DNA of 64,000 nucleotides from Blastococcus mobilis. Lineage in GTDB: Bacteria; Actinomycetota; Actinomycetes; Mycobacteriales; Geodermatophilaceae. Both the position numbers and the translations under genes were made by a program. How positions within the stretch are numbered: the first letter of the stretch is position 1; the number at the start of each line of letters is the position of its first letter. The stretch is from NCBI RefSeq assembly GCF_900188025.1, contig NZ_FZNO01000002.1, forward strand, positions 186,001-250,000. The letters run 5' to 3'. This document shows, one piece after another, positions 8,423-17,080 of the stretch. Below the pieces are notes generated by a model. That model saw only the letters and a list, made by a program, of their open reading frames with translations, made no database searches and was not told the DNA's origin.

Positions 8423-9148
8423 GTGAACGACCTCATCGACACCACGGAGATGTACCTCCGGACGATCTTCGAGCTGGAGGAGGAGGGGATCGTCCCGCTG
8501 CGCGCGCGCATCGCGGAACGGCTCCACCAGAGCGGCCCCACGGTCAGCCAGACGGTGGCCCGGATGGAGCGCGACGGCCTGCTGACCGTCGAGGGCGACC
8601 GGCACCTGCAGCTCTCGGACGAGGGACGCCAGCTGGCGACGGCGGTCATGCGCAAGCACCGGCTGGCCGAGTGCCTGCTCGTCGACGTCATCGGCCTCGA
8701 CTACGCCGACGTGCACGAAGAGGCGTGCCGGTGGGAGCACGTCATGAGCGAGGCGGTGGAGCGCAAGCTGCTCAGCCTGCTCGGCAACCCGTCGGTCTCT
8801 CCCTTCGGCAACCCGATCCCGGGCCTCGACGCGCTGCGCGGAGAGGACGGCCGGGCTGGGGAGACCTCGGCGGTGCTCGACTCCCTCACGCTGCTGAGCA
8901 CGACGGCCACCGTGGAGGGCCGCCCGGTGATCATCCGGCGGATCAGCGAGCAGCTGCAGGAGAACACCGAACTGCTGCGCCTGCTGGCCCGGCAGGGCGT
9001 GCGGCCGGGCGCGACCATGACCGCACGGCTGGTGGAGGGCTCGGTCAGCCTCGACGGCGAGCTCCTGCCCATGGGCGTCGCCCACCACCTGTTCGTCAGC
9101 GCTGTCGACGAGGAGCTCACCCCGCTGGAGGCCGCGCCCCGGCTCTGA
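8423..9148 (+). CDS. ideR: Iron-dependent repressor IdeR (DtxR family)
   Basis: 241 residues. The winged helix is at 1-70 (MYLRTIFELEEEGIVPLRAR; SGPTVSQTVARMERDGLL). The metal-binding and dimerisation domain carries the family signature EEACRWEHVMSEAVERKLL and SPFGNPIPGLD, including the Cys, Glu and His metal ligands. The C-terminal SH3-like domain is complete, as in the long IdeR/DtxR form. It should sense Fe2+ and repress iron uptake and siderophore genes; none lie nearby. ATG 8423 follows ACACGGAGGAG. It diverges from the acuC operon. Confidence 0.93.
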   Translation: MNDLIDTTEMYLRTIFELEEEGIVPLRARIAERLHQSGPTVSQTVARMERDGLLTVEGDRHLQLSDEGRQLATAVMRKHRLAECLLVDVIGLDYADVHEEACRWEHVMSEAVERKLLSLLGNPSVSPFGNPIPGLDALRGEDGRAGETSAVLDSLTLLSTTATVEGRPVIIRRISEQLQENTELLRLLARQGVRPGATMTARLVEGSVSLDGELLPMGVAHHLFVSAVDEELTPLEAAPRL

Positions 9149-9304
9149 CGGGTCCAGGAGCGGGAGCCACGCAGGCGGGACTCCCCTCGGACAGGTGCTC
9201 GGTGACGGGACACGGCCGGTCGGCTGAGCCGCCGGTTCCGGCGCGGTCTAACTACTGTGGCGCGCACCGCGCCGCCCTGCCCGCGAGCTGGAAGGAAGAC
9301 CCCG

Positions 9305-11380
9305 GTGAGCCCGTCCGCTCCCGCACCGCACGACCCGACCACCGAAGTGGAGCACAGTCCTTTCGCGGACCTCGCCCAGTTCGTGGCCCTTCCCCGTGTC
9401 ACCGGGCTCGCCCTGTCCCGCGACGGCTCCCGGCTGGCGGTGGCGGTGCAGACGCTGGACCCGCAGAGGAAGAAATGGCAGTCCTCGCTCTGGGAGGTCG
9501 ACCCCGCGGGGAGCCGGCCGGCGCGACGGCTCACCCGCAGCGCCCCGGGCGAGTCGTCCCCGGTGTGGGCACCCGACGGGTCGCTGCTGTTCACCTCCGC
9601 GCGTCCTGATCCCGACGCGGCGGAGAGCGGCGACCCCGTACCCGGGCTGTGGAGCCTGCCGGCGGGAGGAGGCGAGGCGCGGCTGGTGCTGACCCGTCCG
9701 GGAGGCGTCTCCGCCGTCACGGTCGCGGGCGACACCGGCGACGTCGTCATCGCGGCGGCGACGATGCCCGGCGGCTCGGACGCCGAGGCGGACGAGGAGC
9801 GGCGCACCAGGCGCAAGGACGCCGGGGTCTCGGCGATCCTGCACGAGGCCTATCCGGTGCGGTACTGGGACCACGACCTCGGGCCGGCCACACCGCACCT
9901 GTTCTGGGCCCGTCGGCTGCCGGCCGAGGAGCCACACCCGGACGAGTCCGTCGAGCTGCGTGACCTGACCCCGGACGCCGTCCCGCCGAGTGGCGCCGGT
10001 GAGGACTTCACGCTCTCCCCCGACGGCCGCTTCCTCGCCCGCGCCGAGGAGGTACCGGACGGTCCGGCGGGTCGCCGGACGCGCATCGTGCTCACCGGGA
10101 CCGACGACGGCCGCACCCGTCCGCTCGTCGACGATCCGCTGGCCGACGTCTCCGCGCCCCGCTTCTCCCCCGACGGCGCGATGCTGGTGTGCGTCCGCGA
10201 GTCCCTGTCGACCTACGCCGAGCCGCCGGACTACACGCTGCTGCTGGTCGACGTCGCCGACGGCGCGGCCCGCGAGCTCACCGCGGGCTTCGACCGGTGG
10301 CCCAGCGCGCCGCAGTTCAGCGCCGACGGCTCGGCCGTCTACTTCCTCGCCGACGACGACGGCCGCCACGCGATCTTCCGCGTCCCGGCCGACGGAGGCA
10401 CACCCGTGCGACTCACCGGCGACGGCGCCTACAGCGACCTGCAGGTGGCGCCGGACGGCAGTGCCCTCTATGCGCTGCGGTCGGCCTACGACTCCCCCGC
10501 GGTGCCTGTCCGGCTCGACCCGGAGGCGCCGCTGCAGGACCCGCTCGTGCTGCCGAACCCCGGAACCCTCGACCGCCTGCCCGGGACGCTGCACGAGGTG
10601 GAAGCCACCGCGGCCGACGGCACCCGCGTCCAGTCCTGGCTCGTGCTGCCCGAGGGCGCGTCCGCCGACAGTCCGGCGCCGCTGGTGCTCTGGGTCCACG
10701 GCGGCCCGCTGATGAGCTGGAACTCCTGGTCCTGGCGGTGGTGCCCCTGGGTGCTGGCCGCTCGGGGATACGCCGTGCTCCTGCCCAACCCCGCGCTCTC
10801 CCAGGGCTTCGGCCTGGACTTCGTCCGCCGCGGATGGGGTGAGTGGGGTGGCGCGCCCTACACCGACCTCATGGCCGCCGTCGACGCGGCGGAGCAGCGC
10901 CCCGACATCGACGCCTCCCGCACCGCCGCGATGGGCGGCTCCTTCGGCGGCTACATGGCCAACTGGATCGCCACCCAGACCGACCGGTTCCGCGCCATCG
11001 TCACCCATGCCAGCCTCTGGGACCTCGACTCCTTCACCGGCACGACGGACGCCGCCTACTACTGGGAGAAGGAGTGGGGCGATCCGCTGCGCGCCCCCAA
11101 GCGCTACGAGCAGAACTCCCCGCACCGCTACGCCGACGCCATCCGGACGCCGATGCTGGTCATCCACGGCGACAAGGACTACCGCGTCCCGATCAGCGAG
11201 GCGCTGCGCCTCTGGTACGACCTGCAGAAGCGCGGCGTCCCCTCCAAGTTCCTGTACTTCCCGGACGAGAACCACTGGGTGCTGACCCCGGGCAACAGCC
11301 AGGTCTGGTACTCGACGGTGCTGGCCTTCCTCGACGAGCACGTCCTGGACGAGGAGTGGCAGCGACCCGAACTGCTCTGA
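9305..11380 (+). CDS. S9 family serine peptidase (prolyl oligopeptidase/acylaminoacyl-peptidase type)
   Basis: 691 residues from GTG 9305, which has a strong GGAAGGAAGA site; an in-frame GTG at 9257 is the alternative. The N-terminal ~400 residues form a WD40/PD40-like beta-propeller (repeated LSPDGRFLA, FSPDGAMLV, FSADGSAVY). The C-terminal alpha/beta hydrolase has GGSFGGYM with nucleophile Ser546, the acid in HGDKDYRVP and the His in FPDENHWV. It cleaves short peptides or acylated N-termini, probably in the cytoplasm, as no signal peptide is seen. It converges with the DUF4192 gene 12 bp away. Confidence 0.9.
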   Translation: MSPSAPAPHDPTTEVEHSPFADLAQFVALPRVTGLALSRDGSRLAVAVQTLDPQRKKWQSSLWEVDPAGSRPARRLTRSAPGESSPVWAPDGSLLFTSARPDPDAAESGDPVPGLWSLPAGGGEARLVLTRPGGVSAVTVAGDTGDVVIAAATMPGGSDAEADEERRTRRKDAGVSAILHEAYPVRYWDHDLGPATPHLFWARRLPAEEPHPDESVELRDLTPDAVPPSGAGEDFTLSPDGRFLARAEEVPDGPAGRRTRIVLTGTDDGRTRPLVDDPLADVSAPRFSPDGAMLVCVRESLSTYAEPPDYTLLLVDVADGAARELTAGFDRWPSAPQFSADGSAVYFLADDDGRHAIFRVPADGGTPVRLTGDGAYSDLQVAPDGSALYALRSAYDSPAVPVRLDPEAPLQDPLVLPNPGTLDRLPGTLHEVEATAADGTRVQSWLVLPEGASADSPAPLVLWVHGGPLMSWNSWSWRWCPWVLAARGYAVLLPNPALSQGFGLDFVRRGWGEWGGAPYTDLMAAVDAAEQRPDIDASRTAAMGGSFGGYMANWIATQTDRFRAIVTHASLWDLDSFTGTTDAAYYWEKEWGDPLRAPKRYEQNSPHRYADAIRTPMLVIHGDKDYRVPISEALRLWYDLQKRGVPSKFLYFPDENHWVLTPGNSQVWYSTVLAFLDEHVLDEEWQRPELL

Positions 11381-11392
11381 CCGGGACAACGG

Positions 11393-12478
11393 CTATCGGC
11401 CGTCCGGGCTCCCGGCGGCCGCGCGGATGAGCCCCCGCAGCTCGGCGGGAGGAAGGCAGGCCGCGAGCGCCTGGGTCAGGAGCCGGGCCAGGGTGTAGTC
11501 CGGGTCGCTCGTCAGTGCCCGGCTGAGCGCGACGTCGGCCATGGCGCCGTCGCCGCGCAGCCAGGCGCTGACCGCCAGCAGCGTCGCCGGTGCCGCGTCC
11601 AGGGGAGCAGGTGACCGTCGGGTGCACTCGGTCCACAGCTGCTCGGCGGCTGCTGAGTCGGGGCCCAGTGCCAGCTCCAGCGCCCGGTCGCGCACCGCGT
11701 GGTCGCGCAGACCACACACCAGCCGGGCGACCTCGAGGTCGTCCAGCGCCGCCCGGGCCGCCCGCGCCCCCGGCCGGCAGCGCGTGAGGGCGTCGAGGAC
11801 CGCTGTCCACGACCGCTCGCCCACCGCGTCCGGGCCGTCCTCGAGGATCGCTTCCGAGCACTCCACGGCGATGGCGGCGCACGCCGCCGCCATCGCCTCC
11901 CGGGCGGGAGCGCCCGGCGGCGCGATCCGCGCGGCGAGGCCGTCCCGGTCCTCCTCCACGACCACGCCGGTGGCCACGGCAGCGACCTCCAGTTCCGTCA
12001 CGCCCGTCGGCAGCGGCGTGCCCGCGGTGGGCGCGCAGCAGGCGTGCGGACAGTCGTAGGACCACCAGCGCCCGTCCCGGACCAGGATCGCGTCCGGCAC
12101 CGGGACGCCGCGGGCGGCCAGCGCGACGACCACGGCGCGGACCAGCCCCCGATGCGGCAGCCCGTCCCCACCGTCGCAGTCGCCGTCGGCGGCCTCGGAG
12201 ACGACGGCCAGCAGCACCCCGCCGGGCCGGTCGGTCAGCACGCTGCGCGTCAGCACCGCCGCCACGGCGCCGGCGTGCTCGTCCGGCGGGATGTCGGCCC
12301 GCACGGTCAGCCCGACGCGACCGCCTCCCGGGCCGGCGATGCTCACCAGGACGACCGACTCACGCGGCCGGAAGCCGAGCAGGTGCGGGATCGACGCCGC
12401 CAGCTCGCCGAGGTCGTCGATCCGGACGTCGATGCGCCCGGGAACGGGGAGAGGGGGCCGGCCGGTGCGTGCGTCCAT
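11393..12478 (-). CDS. DUF4192 domain-containing protein
   Basis: 361 residues from ATG 12478. The start of the conserved region, LGELAASIPHLLGFRPRESV, followed by VVLVSIAGPGGGRVGLTVRAD, is diagnostic of DUF4192, an actinobacterial family of unknown function often found next to sigma factors or helicases. A Cys-rich patch (YDCPHACC) lies in the middle and the C-terminus is helical. The frame stays open upstream to 12667, but those codons look non-coding. Confidence 0.82.
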   Translation of the reverse strand: MDARTGRPPLPVPGRIDVRIDDLGELAASIPHLLGFRPRESVVLVSIAGPGGGRVGLTVRADIPPDEHAGAVAAVLTRSVLTDRPGGVLLAVVSEAADGDCDGGDGLPHRGLVRAVVVALAARGVPVPDAILVRDGRWWSYDCPHACCAPTAGTPLPTGVTELEVAAVATGVVVEEDRDGLAARIAPPGAPAREAMAAACAAIAVECSEAILEDGPDAVGERSWTAVLDALTRCRPGARAARAALDDLEVARLVCGLRDHAVRDRALELALGPDSAAAEQLWTECTRRSPAPLDAAPATLLAVSAWLRGDGAMADVALSRALTSDPDYTLARLLTQALAACLPPAELRGLIRAAAGSPDGR

Positions 12479-12784
12479 GGGATGACCCTCGCCGCCGACA
12501 CGGGCGTCGAGGACCGTCCCGGGCGATCTGTGGACGCGCCTCCCGGCTGTGGACGAGGTCCCGCCCGGGATCAGTCCAGCGCCTCCGCCTGGGCCGGCAG
12601 GCCTGTTCCAGCAGATCGGTGAACGCCGCCGGGTCCGCCGGTGCGGCGCCGACCGCTGGGCCCCCACCGGTCAGGTCCCCGGTCCCGAGGTGGAGCAGGA
12701 CGAGCAGCCGGTCGTCGAACGTAGCCCGTGCGCGGAGCGCCCACGACCGGTCCGATCCCGCGGACGCGCCCGCCGGCGCGTCCC
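12479..12784. other. Gap between DUF4192 and Dabb genes
   Basis: No gene is supported. One minus-strand frame across about 12590-12760 has protein-like composition (FDDRLLVLLHLGTGDLTG) but no usable start or ribosome site. It may be a remnant. Confidence 0.4.
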
Positions 12785-13078
12785 TCAGATGCGGTACTGG
12801 ACGGCGCTCCGAGCGGCCAGCCAGGGGCGCACGTGCTCGGCGAGGACGGAGAGGTGCACGGGGTCCTGGGCGTAGCGGTGGAAGGCCTCGACGTCGGGGA
12901 AGTCCGCGATCAGCACCGTGTCGGCGTTGCCGTCCGAGAGCCCGGCGTCCTCGGCCACCACGAGGGAGGTCATGCCCCCGACGTCCTGGCGCAGCCGGCG
13001 CAGCGCCTCCAGGGTCGTCGCCCGGCGCTCGGCGTCCGCGGCCGGGGACCAGGTGAACACCACGACATGACGGATCAT
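12785..13078 (-). CDS. Dabb-family stress-responsive alpha/beta-barrel protein
   Basis: 97 residues starting MIRHVVVFTWSPAAD, with the Dabb signature HVVVF near the N-terminus and FPDVEAFHRYAQDPVHLSVL near residue 65. These small ferredoxin-like dimers often have unknown function; some are polyketide cyclases or stress proteins. It is divergent from the GT4 gene at 13175. Confidence 0.85.
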   Translation of the reverse strand: MIRHVVVFTWSPAADAERRATTLEALRRLRQDVGGMTSLVVAEDAGLSDGNADTVLIADFPDVEAFHRYAQDPVHLSVLAEHVRPWLAARSAVQYRI

Positions 13079-13161
13079 GTCCGGCACCTTGCCAGCGGCC
13101 CGGACCAGCGTTCCACGGGGGTGGCGACCGGCTACCGGCCGGAGGTCCGGACCCGGCTCGT

Positions 13162-13167
13162 TAGAGT
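13162..13167 (+). promoter_or_regulatory. -10 box of a probable leaderless transcript (GT4 gene)
   Basis: TAGAGT is 7 bases before the ATG at 13175, so transcription would start at the ATG itself. No ribosome site is present, consistent with a leaderless mRNA. Confidence 0.5.
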
Positions 13168-13174
13168 CCGGCGC

Positions 13175-14449
13175 ATGGGACGGTCGCTGCGCATCGCACT
13201 GCTGTCCTACCGGAGCAAGCCGCACAGCGGTGGTCAGGGCATCTATGTGCGGGCGCTGTCCCGGGAGCTCCGCGAGCTCGGGCACCGGGTGGAGGTGTTC
13301 AGCGGGCAGCCCTATCCCCTGCTGGACGACGGGGTCCCGCTGACCCCGCTGCCCAGCCTGGACCTCTACCGCGAGCCCGATCCCTTCCGCACCCCACGGC
13401 CGTCGGAGTTCCGCGACTGGATCGACGTCGCCGAGTGGGCGGCCATGTGCACCGCCGGCTTCCCCGAGCCGATGACCTTCAGCCTCCGCGCGGCACGGCA
13501 CCTGCTGCCACGCGCCGGCGACTTCGACGTCGTGCACGACAACCAGTCCCTCGGCTGGGGCCTGCTGCGGCTGATCCGGGTGGGGATGCCGACGGTCGCC
13601 ACGATCCACCATCCGATCGCGATCGACCGCGACCTCGAACTCGCGGCCACGACCTCTCTGCGCCGGCGGCTGACGCTGCGCCGCTGGTACGGCTTCACCG
13701 GCATGCAGGCACGGGTCGCGCGGCAGCTGGACGCCGTCACCACGGTCTCGGAGAACTCCCGACGCGACATCGCGACGCACCTGGGCCTGCCCGCCGAGGG
13801 CATCGACGTGATCCCCGTGGGCATCGACCCCGATGAGTTCGCCCCGCCGCCCCCCGGGCAACCACGCGATCCGGACTCCATCCTGGTCATCACCAGTGCC
13901 GACGTCGCCCTCAAGGGCCTCGTGCACCTGCTGGAGGCACTGGCCAAGCTGCGCACCGAGCGGCCGGTGCGGCTCACGGTCGTGGGCACCGCGCGTCCCG
14001 GCGGCCCGGCCGAGGCGGCCCTGGACCGTCTCGCGCTGCGCGACGCCGTGCGATTCACCGGGCCGGTCCCCGAAGCCGAGCTGGTCGAGCTGCTGCAGCG
14101 GGCGTCGGTCGTGGCGATCCCTTCCCTCTACGAGGGCTTCTCCCTGCCGGCGATCGAGGCGATGGCCTGCGCCACCCCCCTGGTCACGACCGACGCGGGT
14201 GCGCTGCCCGAGGTCGTCGGCACCAGGGCGGGCCTGCGCGTCCGGGCCGGCGACGTCGGCGAGCTGACCGCCGCGCTGCAGCTGGTGCTGGGCTCCCCCG
14301 CGCTGGCCGAGCAACTCGGCCGGGCCGGCCGGCGGCGGGTCCTGGACGGCTTCACCTGGCGGTCGACGGCGCAGCGGACGGCCGACTGGTACGCCGAGAC
14401 CCTGGAACGCAAGGGGACGACCGACCGCAAGGGGACGACGCAGTGCTGA
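13175..14449 (+). CDS. Glycosyltransferase family 4 protein
   Basis: 424 residues with a GT-B fold. The N-terminal donor loop is YRSKPHSGGQGIYVRALSRE. The C-terminal domain carries VISTNS-like VTTVSENSRRDI, IPVGIDPDEF and the nucleotide-sugar motif PSLYEGFSLPAIEAMACATP with its E-x7-E pair. It transfers a sugar from a nucleotide-sugar to an unknown acceptor. The C-terminus holds a tiny duplication (RKGTT twice). The stop overlaps the start of the next gene by 7 bases, so the two are coupled. Confidence 0.88.
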   Translation: MGRSLRIALLSYRSKPHSGGQGIYVRALSRELRELGHRVEVFSGQPYPLLDDGVPLTPLPSLDLYREPDPFRTPRPSEFRDWIDVAEWAAMCTAGFPEPMTFSLRAARHLLPRAGDFDVVHDNQSLGWGLLRLIRVGMPTVATIHHPIAIDRDLELAATTSLRRRLTLRRWYGFTGMQARVARQLDAVTTVSENSRRDIATHLGLPAEGIDVIPVGIDPDEFAPPPPGQPRDPDSILVITSADVALKGLVHLLEALAKLRTERPVRLTVVGTARPGGPAEAALDRLALRDAVRFTGPVPEAELVELLQRASVVAIPSLYEGFSLPAIEAMACATPLVTTDAGALPEVVGTRAGLRVRAGDVGELTAALQLVLGSPALAEQLGRAGRRRVLDGFTWRSTAQRTADWYAETLERKGTTDRKGTTQC

Positions 14450-15243
14450 CCGTCGACTACGACCGCCTCGACCTGCGGCCGGGGATGACCGTGCTCGACC
14501 TGGGCTGCGGCGAGGGACGGCACGCCTTCGAGGCCTACCGCCGGGGCGCCTCCGTGGTGGCCGTCGACTGGGGTGTCTCCGAGGTGGAGACGACGAAGCG
14601 GTGGCTGGGCGCCATCGACGCGGCCGGTGAGGCGGGCGCGGCGGGCGCCGGTGGGACCGCCCGCTACGAGGTGGTCCGCGGAGACCTGCTGCACCTGCCC
14701 TTTCCCGACGCCAGCGTCGACCGCGTCATCGCGTCGGAGGTGCTCGAGCACATCCCGGACGACGTCACGGCGATGGCCGAGATCTTCCGTGTGCTCAAGC
14801 CGGGCGGCCGCGTCGCGGTGACGGTGCCGCGCTACGGGCCGGAGCGGATCTGCTGGGCGTTGTCGGACGAGTACCACGCCAACGAGGGCGGGCACATCCG
14901 CATCTACCGGGCCGACGTACTGCGGACCCGGCTCGCCTCCGTCGGCCTCACCCCCGGCGCCAGTCACCACGCGCACGCCCTGCACGCGCCCTTCTGGTGG
15001 CTGAAGTGCGCGGTGGGGGTGGAGCGGAACGCCGCCGCCGTCCGGGCCTATCACCGGCTGCTGGTCTGGGACCTCACGAAGCGGCCGTGGATCACGCGGA
15101 CGGCCGAGCGGCTGCTCGACCCGCTGTTCGGCAAGAGCCTGGTCGTCTACGCCGACAAGCCCGCGGCGGTCGCCCCGGTGAGCGAGGCCGGCGCGGGCGG
15201 CACGCTCCTCGCGGAGCGGGAGCAGACCGCTGCCGCCCGCTGA
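14443..15243 (+). CDS. Class I SAM-dependent methyltransferase in GT cassette
   Basis: 266 residues. Motif I is TVLDLGCGEGRHAFEAYRRG at about 15-35, followed by VVAVDWG, the post-I loop RGDLLHLPFPDASVDRVIAS, and EVLEHIPDDV...VLKPGGRVAVTVP. The type is UbiE/methyltransferase 11. Start GTG 14443 overlaps the GT4 stop. The position between a glycosyltransferase and a toroid enzyme suggests it modifies the same glycan or lipid product, but the substrate is not known. Confidence 0.87.
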   Translation: MLTVDYDRLDLRPGMTVLDLGCGEGRHAFEAYRRGASVVAVDWGVSEVETTKRWLGAIDAAGEAGAAGAGGTARYEVVRGDLLHLPFPDASVDRVIASEVLEHIPDDVTAMAEIFRVLKPGGRVAVTVPRYGPERICWALSDEYHANEGGHIRIYRADVLRTRLASVGLTPGASHHAHALHAPFWWLKCAVGVERNAAAVRAYHRLLVWDLTKRPWITRTAERLLDPLFGKSLVVYADKPAAVAPVSEAGAGGTLLAEREQTAAAR

Positions 15244-15253
15244 CCGGCCGGGG

Positions 15254-16339
15254 ATGCTCCCGGAGCTGCCGGGCGTCTTGACCGGGGACCAGCTGCGCGC
15301 GACCGTCGCCTCGATCGCCGCCGAACAGGACGCCGACGGCGCCCTGCCCTGGTTCCGCGGCGGGCAGCTGGACCCCTGGGACTCGGTCGAGGCGGCGATG
15401 GCGCTCGACATCGGCGGGGCCCACGACCGGGCCGCCGCCGCCTATCGGTGGCTGGCCGCACGCCAGCGGCCGGACGGCTCGTGGGCGGCCGAGTACCGCG
15501 CGGGGGCCGAGTCCGCCCCCGCCGCCGAGAGCAACCATGCCGGATACCTCGCCGTCGGGGCCTGGCACAGCTGGCTGATCACCGGTGACGAGCACCTGGC
15601 CACCGAACTGTGGCCGGCGGTCCGCCGCGGGCTGGACCTGGTGACCCGCATGCAGCTGGCCGGCGGGGCGATCGGCTGGGCCCTGCGCCCGGACGGCACC
15701 GCTGACGACACCGCGCTGCTGACCGGCAACGCCAGCCTGTTCCAGGCGCTGCGCTGCGGGATCGCGCTGGCCGGGTTGGCCGGCGACGCGCAGCCGGACT
15801 GGGAGCTCGCCGTCGCCGACCTCGGCGCGGCGCTGCGCAGCCGGCCGGACGCGTTCGCCGACCGGTCGCGCTATTCGATGGACTGGTACTACCCGGTCCT
15901 CGGCGGCGCGGTCACGGGCACCGCGGCCGGCGAGCGGCTGGCCGCCGACTGGGACCGGTTCGTCGTCCCCGGGCTCGGCGCCCGGTGCGTGTCCGACCGG
16001 CCCTGGGTCACCGGCGCCGAGACCTGCGAACTCGCGCTCGCCCTCGCCGCCGCCGGGCAGCGCGATGCCGCCGTCGAGCAGGTCGCCGCGATGCAGCACC
16101 TGCGCCACGACGACGGTTCCTACTGGACCGGGTACGTCTACGCCGATGACGCGCGCTGGCCGGTCGAGCGGACCACCTGGACCGCGGCGGCCGTCGTCCT
16201 GGCCGCGGACGCCCTGTCCGGGGCGACGCCGGCGTCGGGGTTGTTCAGCGACCCGAGTGCACTGCCGCCCGCCGGAATGCCGGAGCCCGGGCAGCACGCC
16301 GGGTGGGTCCCCGGTGGCGCAGGCACCGTCTCCCCCTGA
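15254..16339 (+). CDS. Prenyltransferase/squalene-cyclase-like alpha/alpha-toroid protein
   Basis: 361 residues of repeating helical hairpins with QDADGALPWF and RQRPDGSW QW-like motifs and many Trp/Asp residues. This resembles the terpene cyclase/prenyltransferase alpha-alpha barrel as well as GH-type toroids. The DXDD motif of squalene cyclases is not evident, so catalysis is uncertain. It starts 10 bp after the methyltransferase stop and completes a three-gene unit. Confidence 0.7.
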   Translation: MLPELPGVLTGDQLRATVASIAAEQDADGALPWFRGGQLDPWDSVEAAMALDIGGAHDRAAAAYRWLAARQRPDGSWAAEYRAGAESAPAAESNHAGYLAVGAWHSWLITGDEHLATELWPAVRRGLDLVTRMQLAGGAIGWALRPDGTADDTALLTGNASLFQALRCGIALAGLAGDAQPDWELAVADLGAALRSRPDAFADRSRYSMDWYYPVLGGAVTGTAAGERLAADWDRFVVPGLGARCVSDRPWVTGAETCELALALAAAGQRDAAVEQVAAMQHLRHDDGSYWTGYVYADDARWPVERTTWTAAAVVLAADALSGATPASGLFSDPSALPPAGMPEPGQHAGWVPGGAGTVSP

Positions 16340-17080
16340 CCGACCACCGCACACTACTGCCCCGACCGGTCTCGTCCTGGCCGGAACATCCGAGCGGTGA
16401 CACCGGGGGCGACGAAGCCTGGCCATGACACCCGGGCCATGACTCACCGTGATCGGCTGCGCGGCTGCCCTGCGACATCGGGCCGGCCGACCCGCAGGAG
16501 CCGTTCAACCAAATCCTTCGTCGCGCCCCCGTGGACCGGATGGGATGCCGACCGCCACCGGAGCAGCGGCGCGTGATTCCGAGACAGGTCGGCCCCACAC
16601 TTTCCACGGCCTTCGACCATCCATTCAGCGATCATCGGATGAACAATCCGAATGGGCTGACACGTCGAGAGGGAATGGTGCACAGCGCCTGATCACGCGA
16701 CTGTGCGAAATGCACGCCGACGGGTGATTGACGGTGACCGAACGTGGCGAGCCGGCGGTCGGGCGCCGCAGTGTGCGCGCTCATTTCTGTCGCGCCCCAC
16801 CCCCGAGCGCCTGCTCATCGGCCCGGAACGGGGCGGGATACCGGCCACGAAGACCCGCGCCGGGCGGCGCGGACCAGGGTCGTCCGGGCATTACGCTACG
16901 TAATCATTACAGCGCTTGACGTCATATCGGCTCACTCTCTCGATCTACATCGCGCACTCCGCGTTGCGCGCCGCTCCCCTCGGTCCCTCACTCGTCTGGA
17001 ACACGACCACCGCCCTTCACAGGGCGCCGCGGGGGATTCCGGCCGACCCGGCCGACGCGGTCGAGAGACGGGGACATGAC
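16340..17080. other. 741-bp non-coding region upstream of the surface protein
   Basis: No convincing gene; short frames here are Arg-rich and unlike their neighbours. Base composition is less GC-rich from about 16560. It contains an inverted repeat TCGGAT-gaaca-ATCCGA at 16635-16651 and the palindrome at 16890-16904. A TTGACG at 16916-16921 could be a -35 box, but no well-spaced -10 follows. A long regulated leader is possible; no known riboswitch was recognised. Confidence 0.4.
16890..16904. promoter_or_regulatory. Perfect palindrome, candidate operator of the surface-protein gene
   Basis: ATTACG-cta-CGTAAT is a perfect 6-bp dyad in an unusually AT-rich spot, about 180 bp before the gene. 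The regulator is unknown. Confidence 0.4.

Noticed and set aside
9248-11389. 713-codon minus-strand frame opposite the S9 peptidase
   Set aside because: Shadow frame; the peptidase catalytic motifs are on the plus strand.
12560-12784. Protein-like minus-strand frame between the DUF4192 and Dabb genes
   Set aside because: No ATG/GTG/TTG start or ribosome site and no recognised family; possibly a remnant.
14408-14440. Repeated CGCAAGGGGACGAC at the end of the GT4 gene
   Set aside because: A tiny in-frame duplication (RKGTT twice), probably slippage without wider meaning.
16703-16919. Short plus-strand frames before the surface-protein gene
   Set aside because: Arg-rich, no ribosome site, in a region better explained as regulatory.
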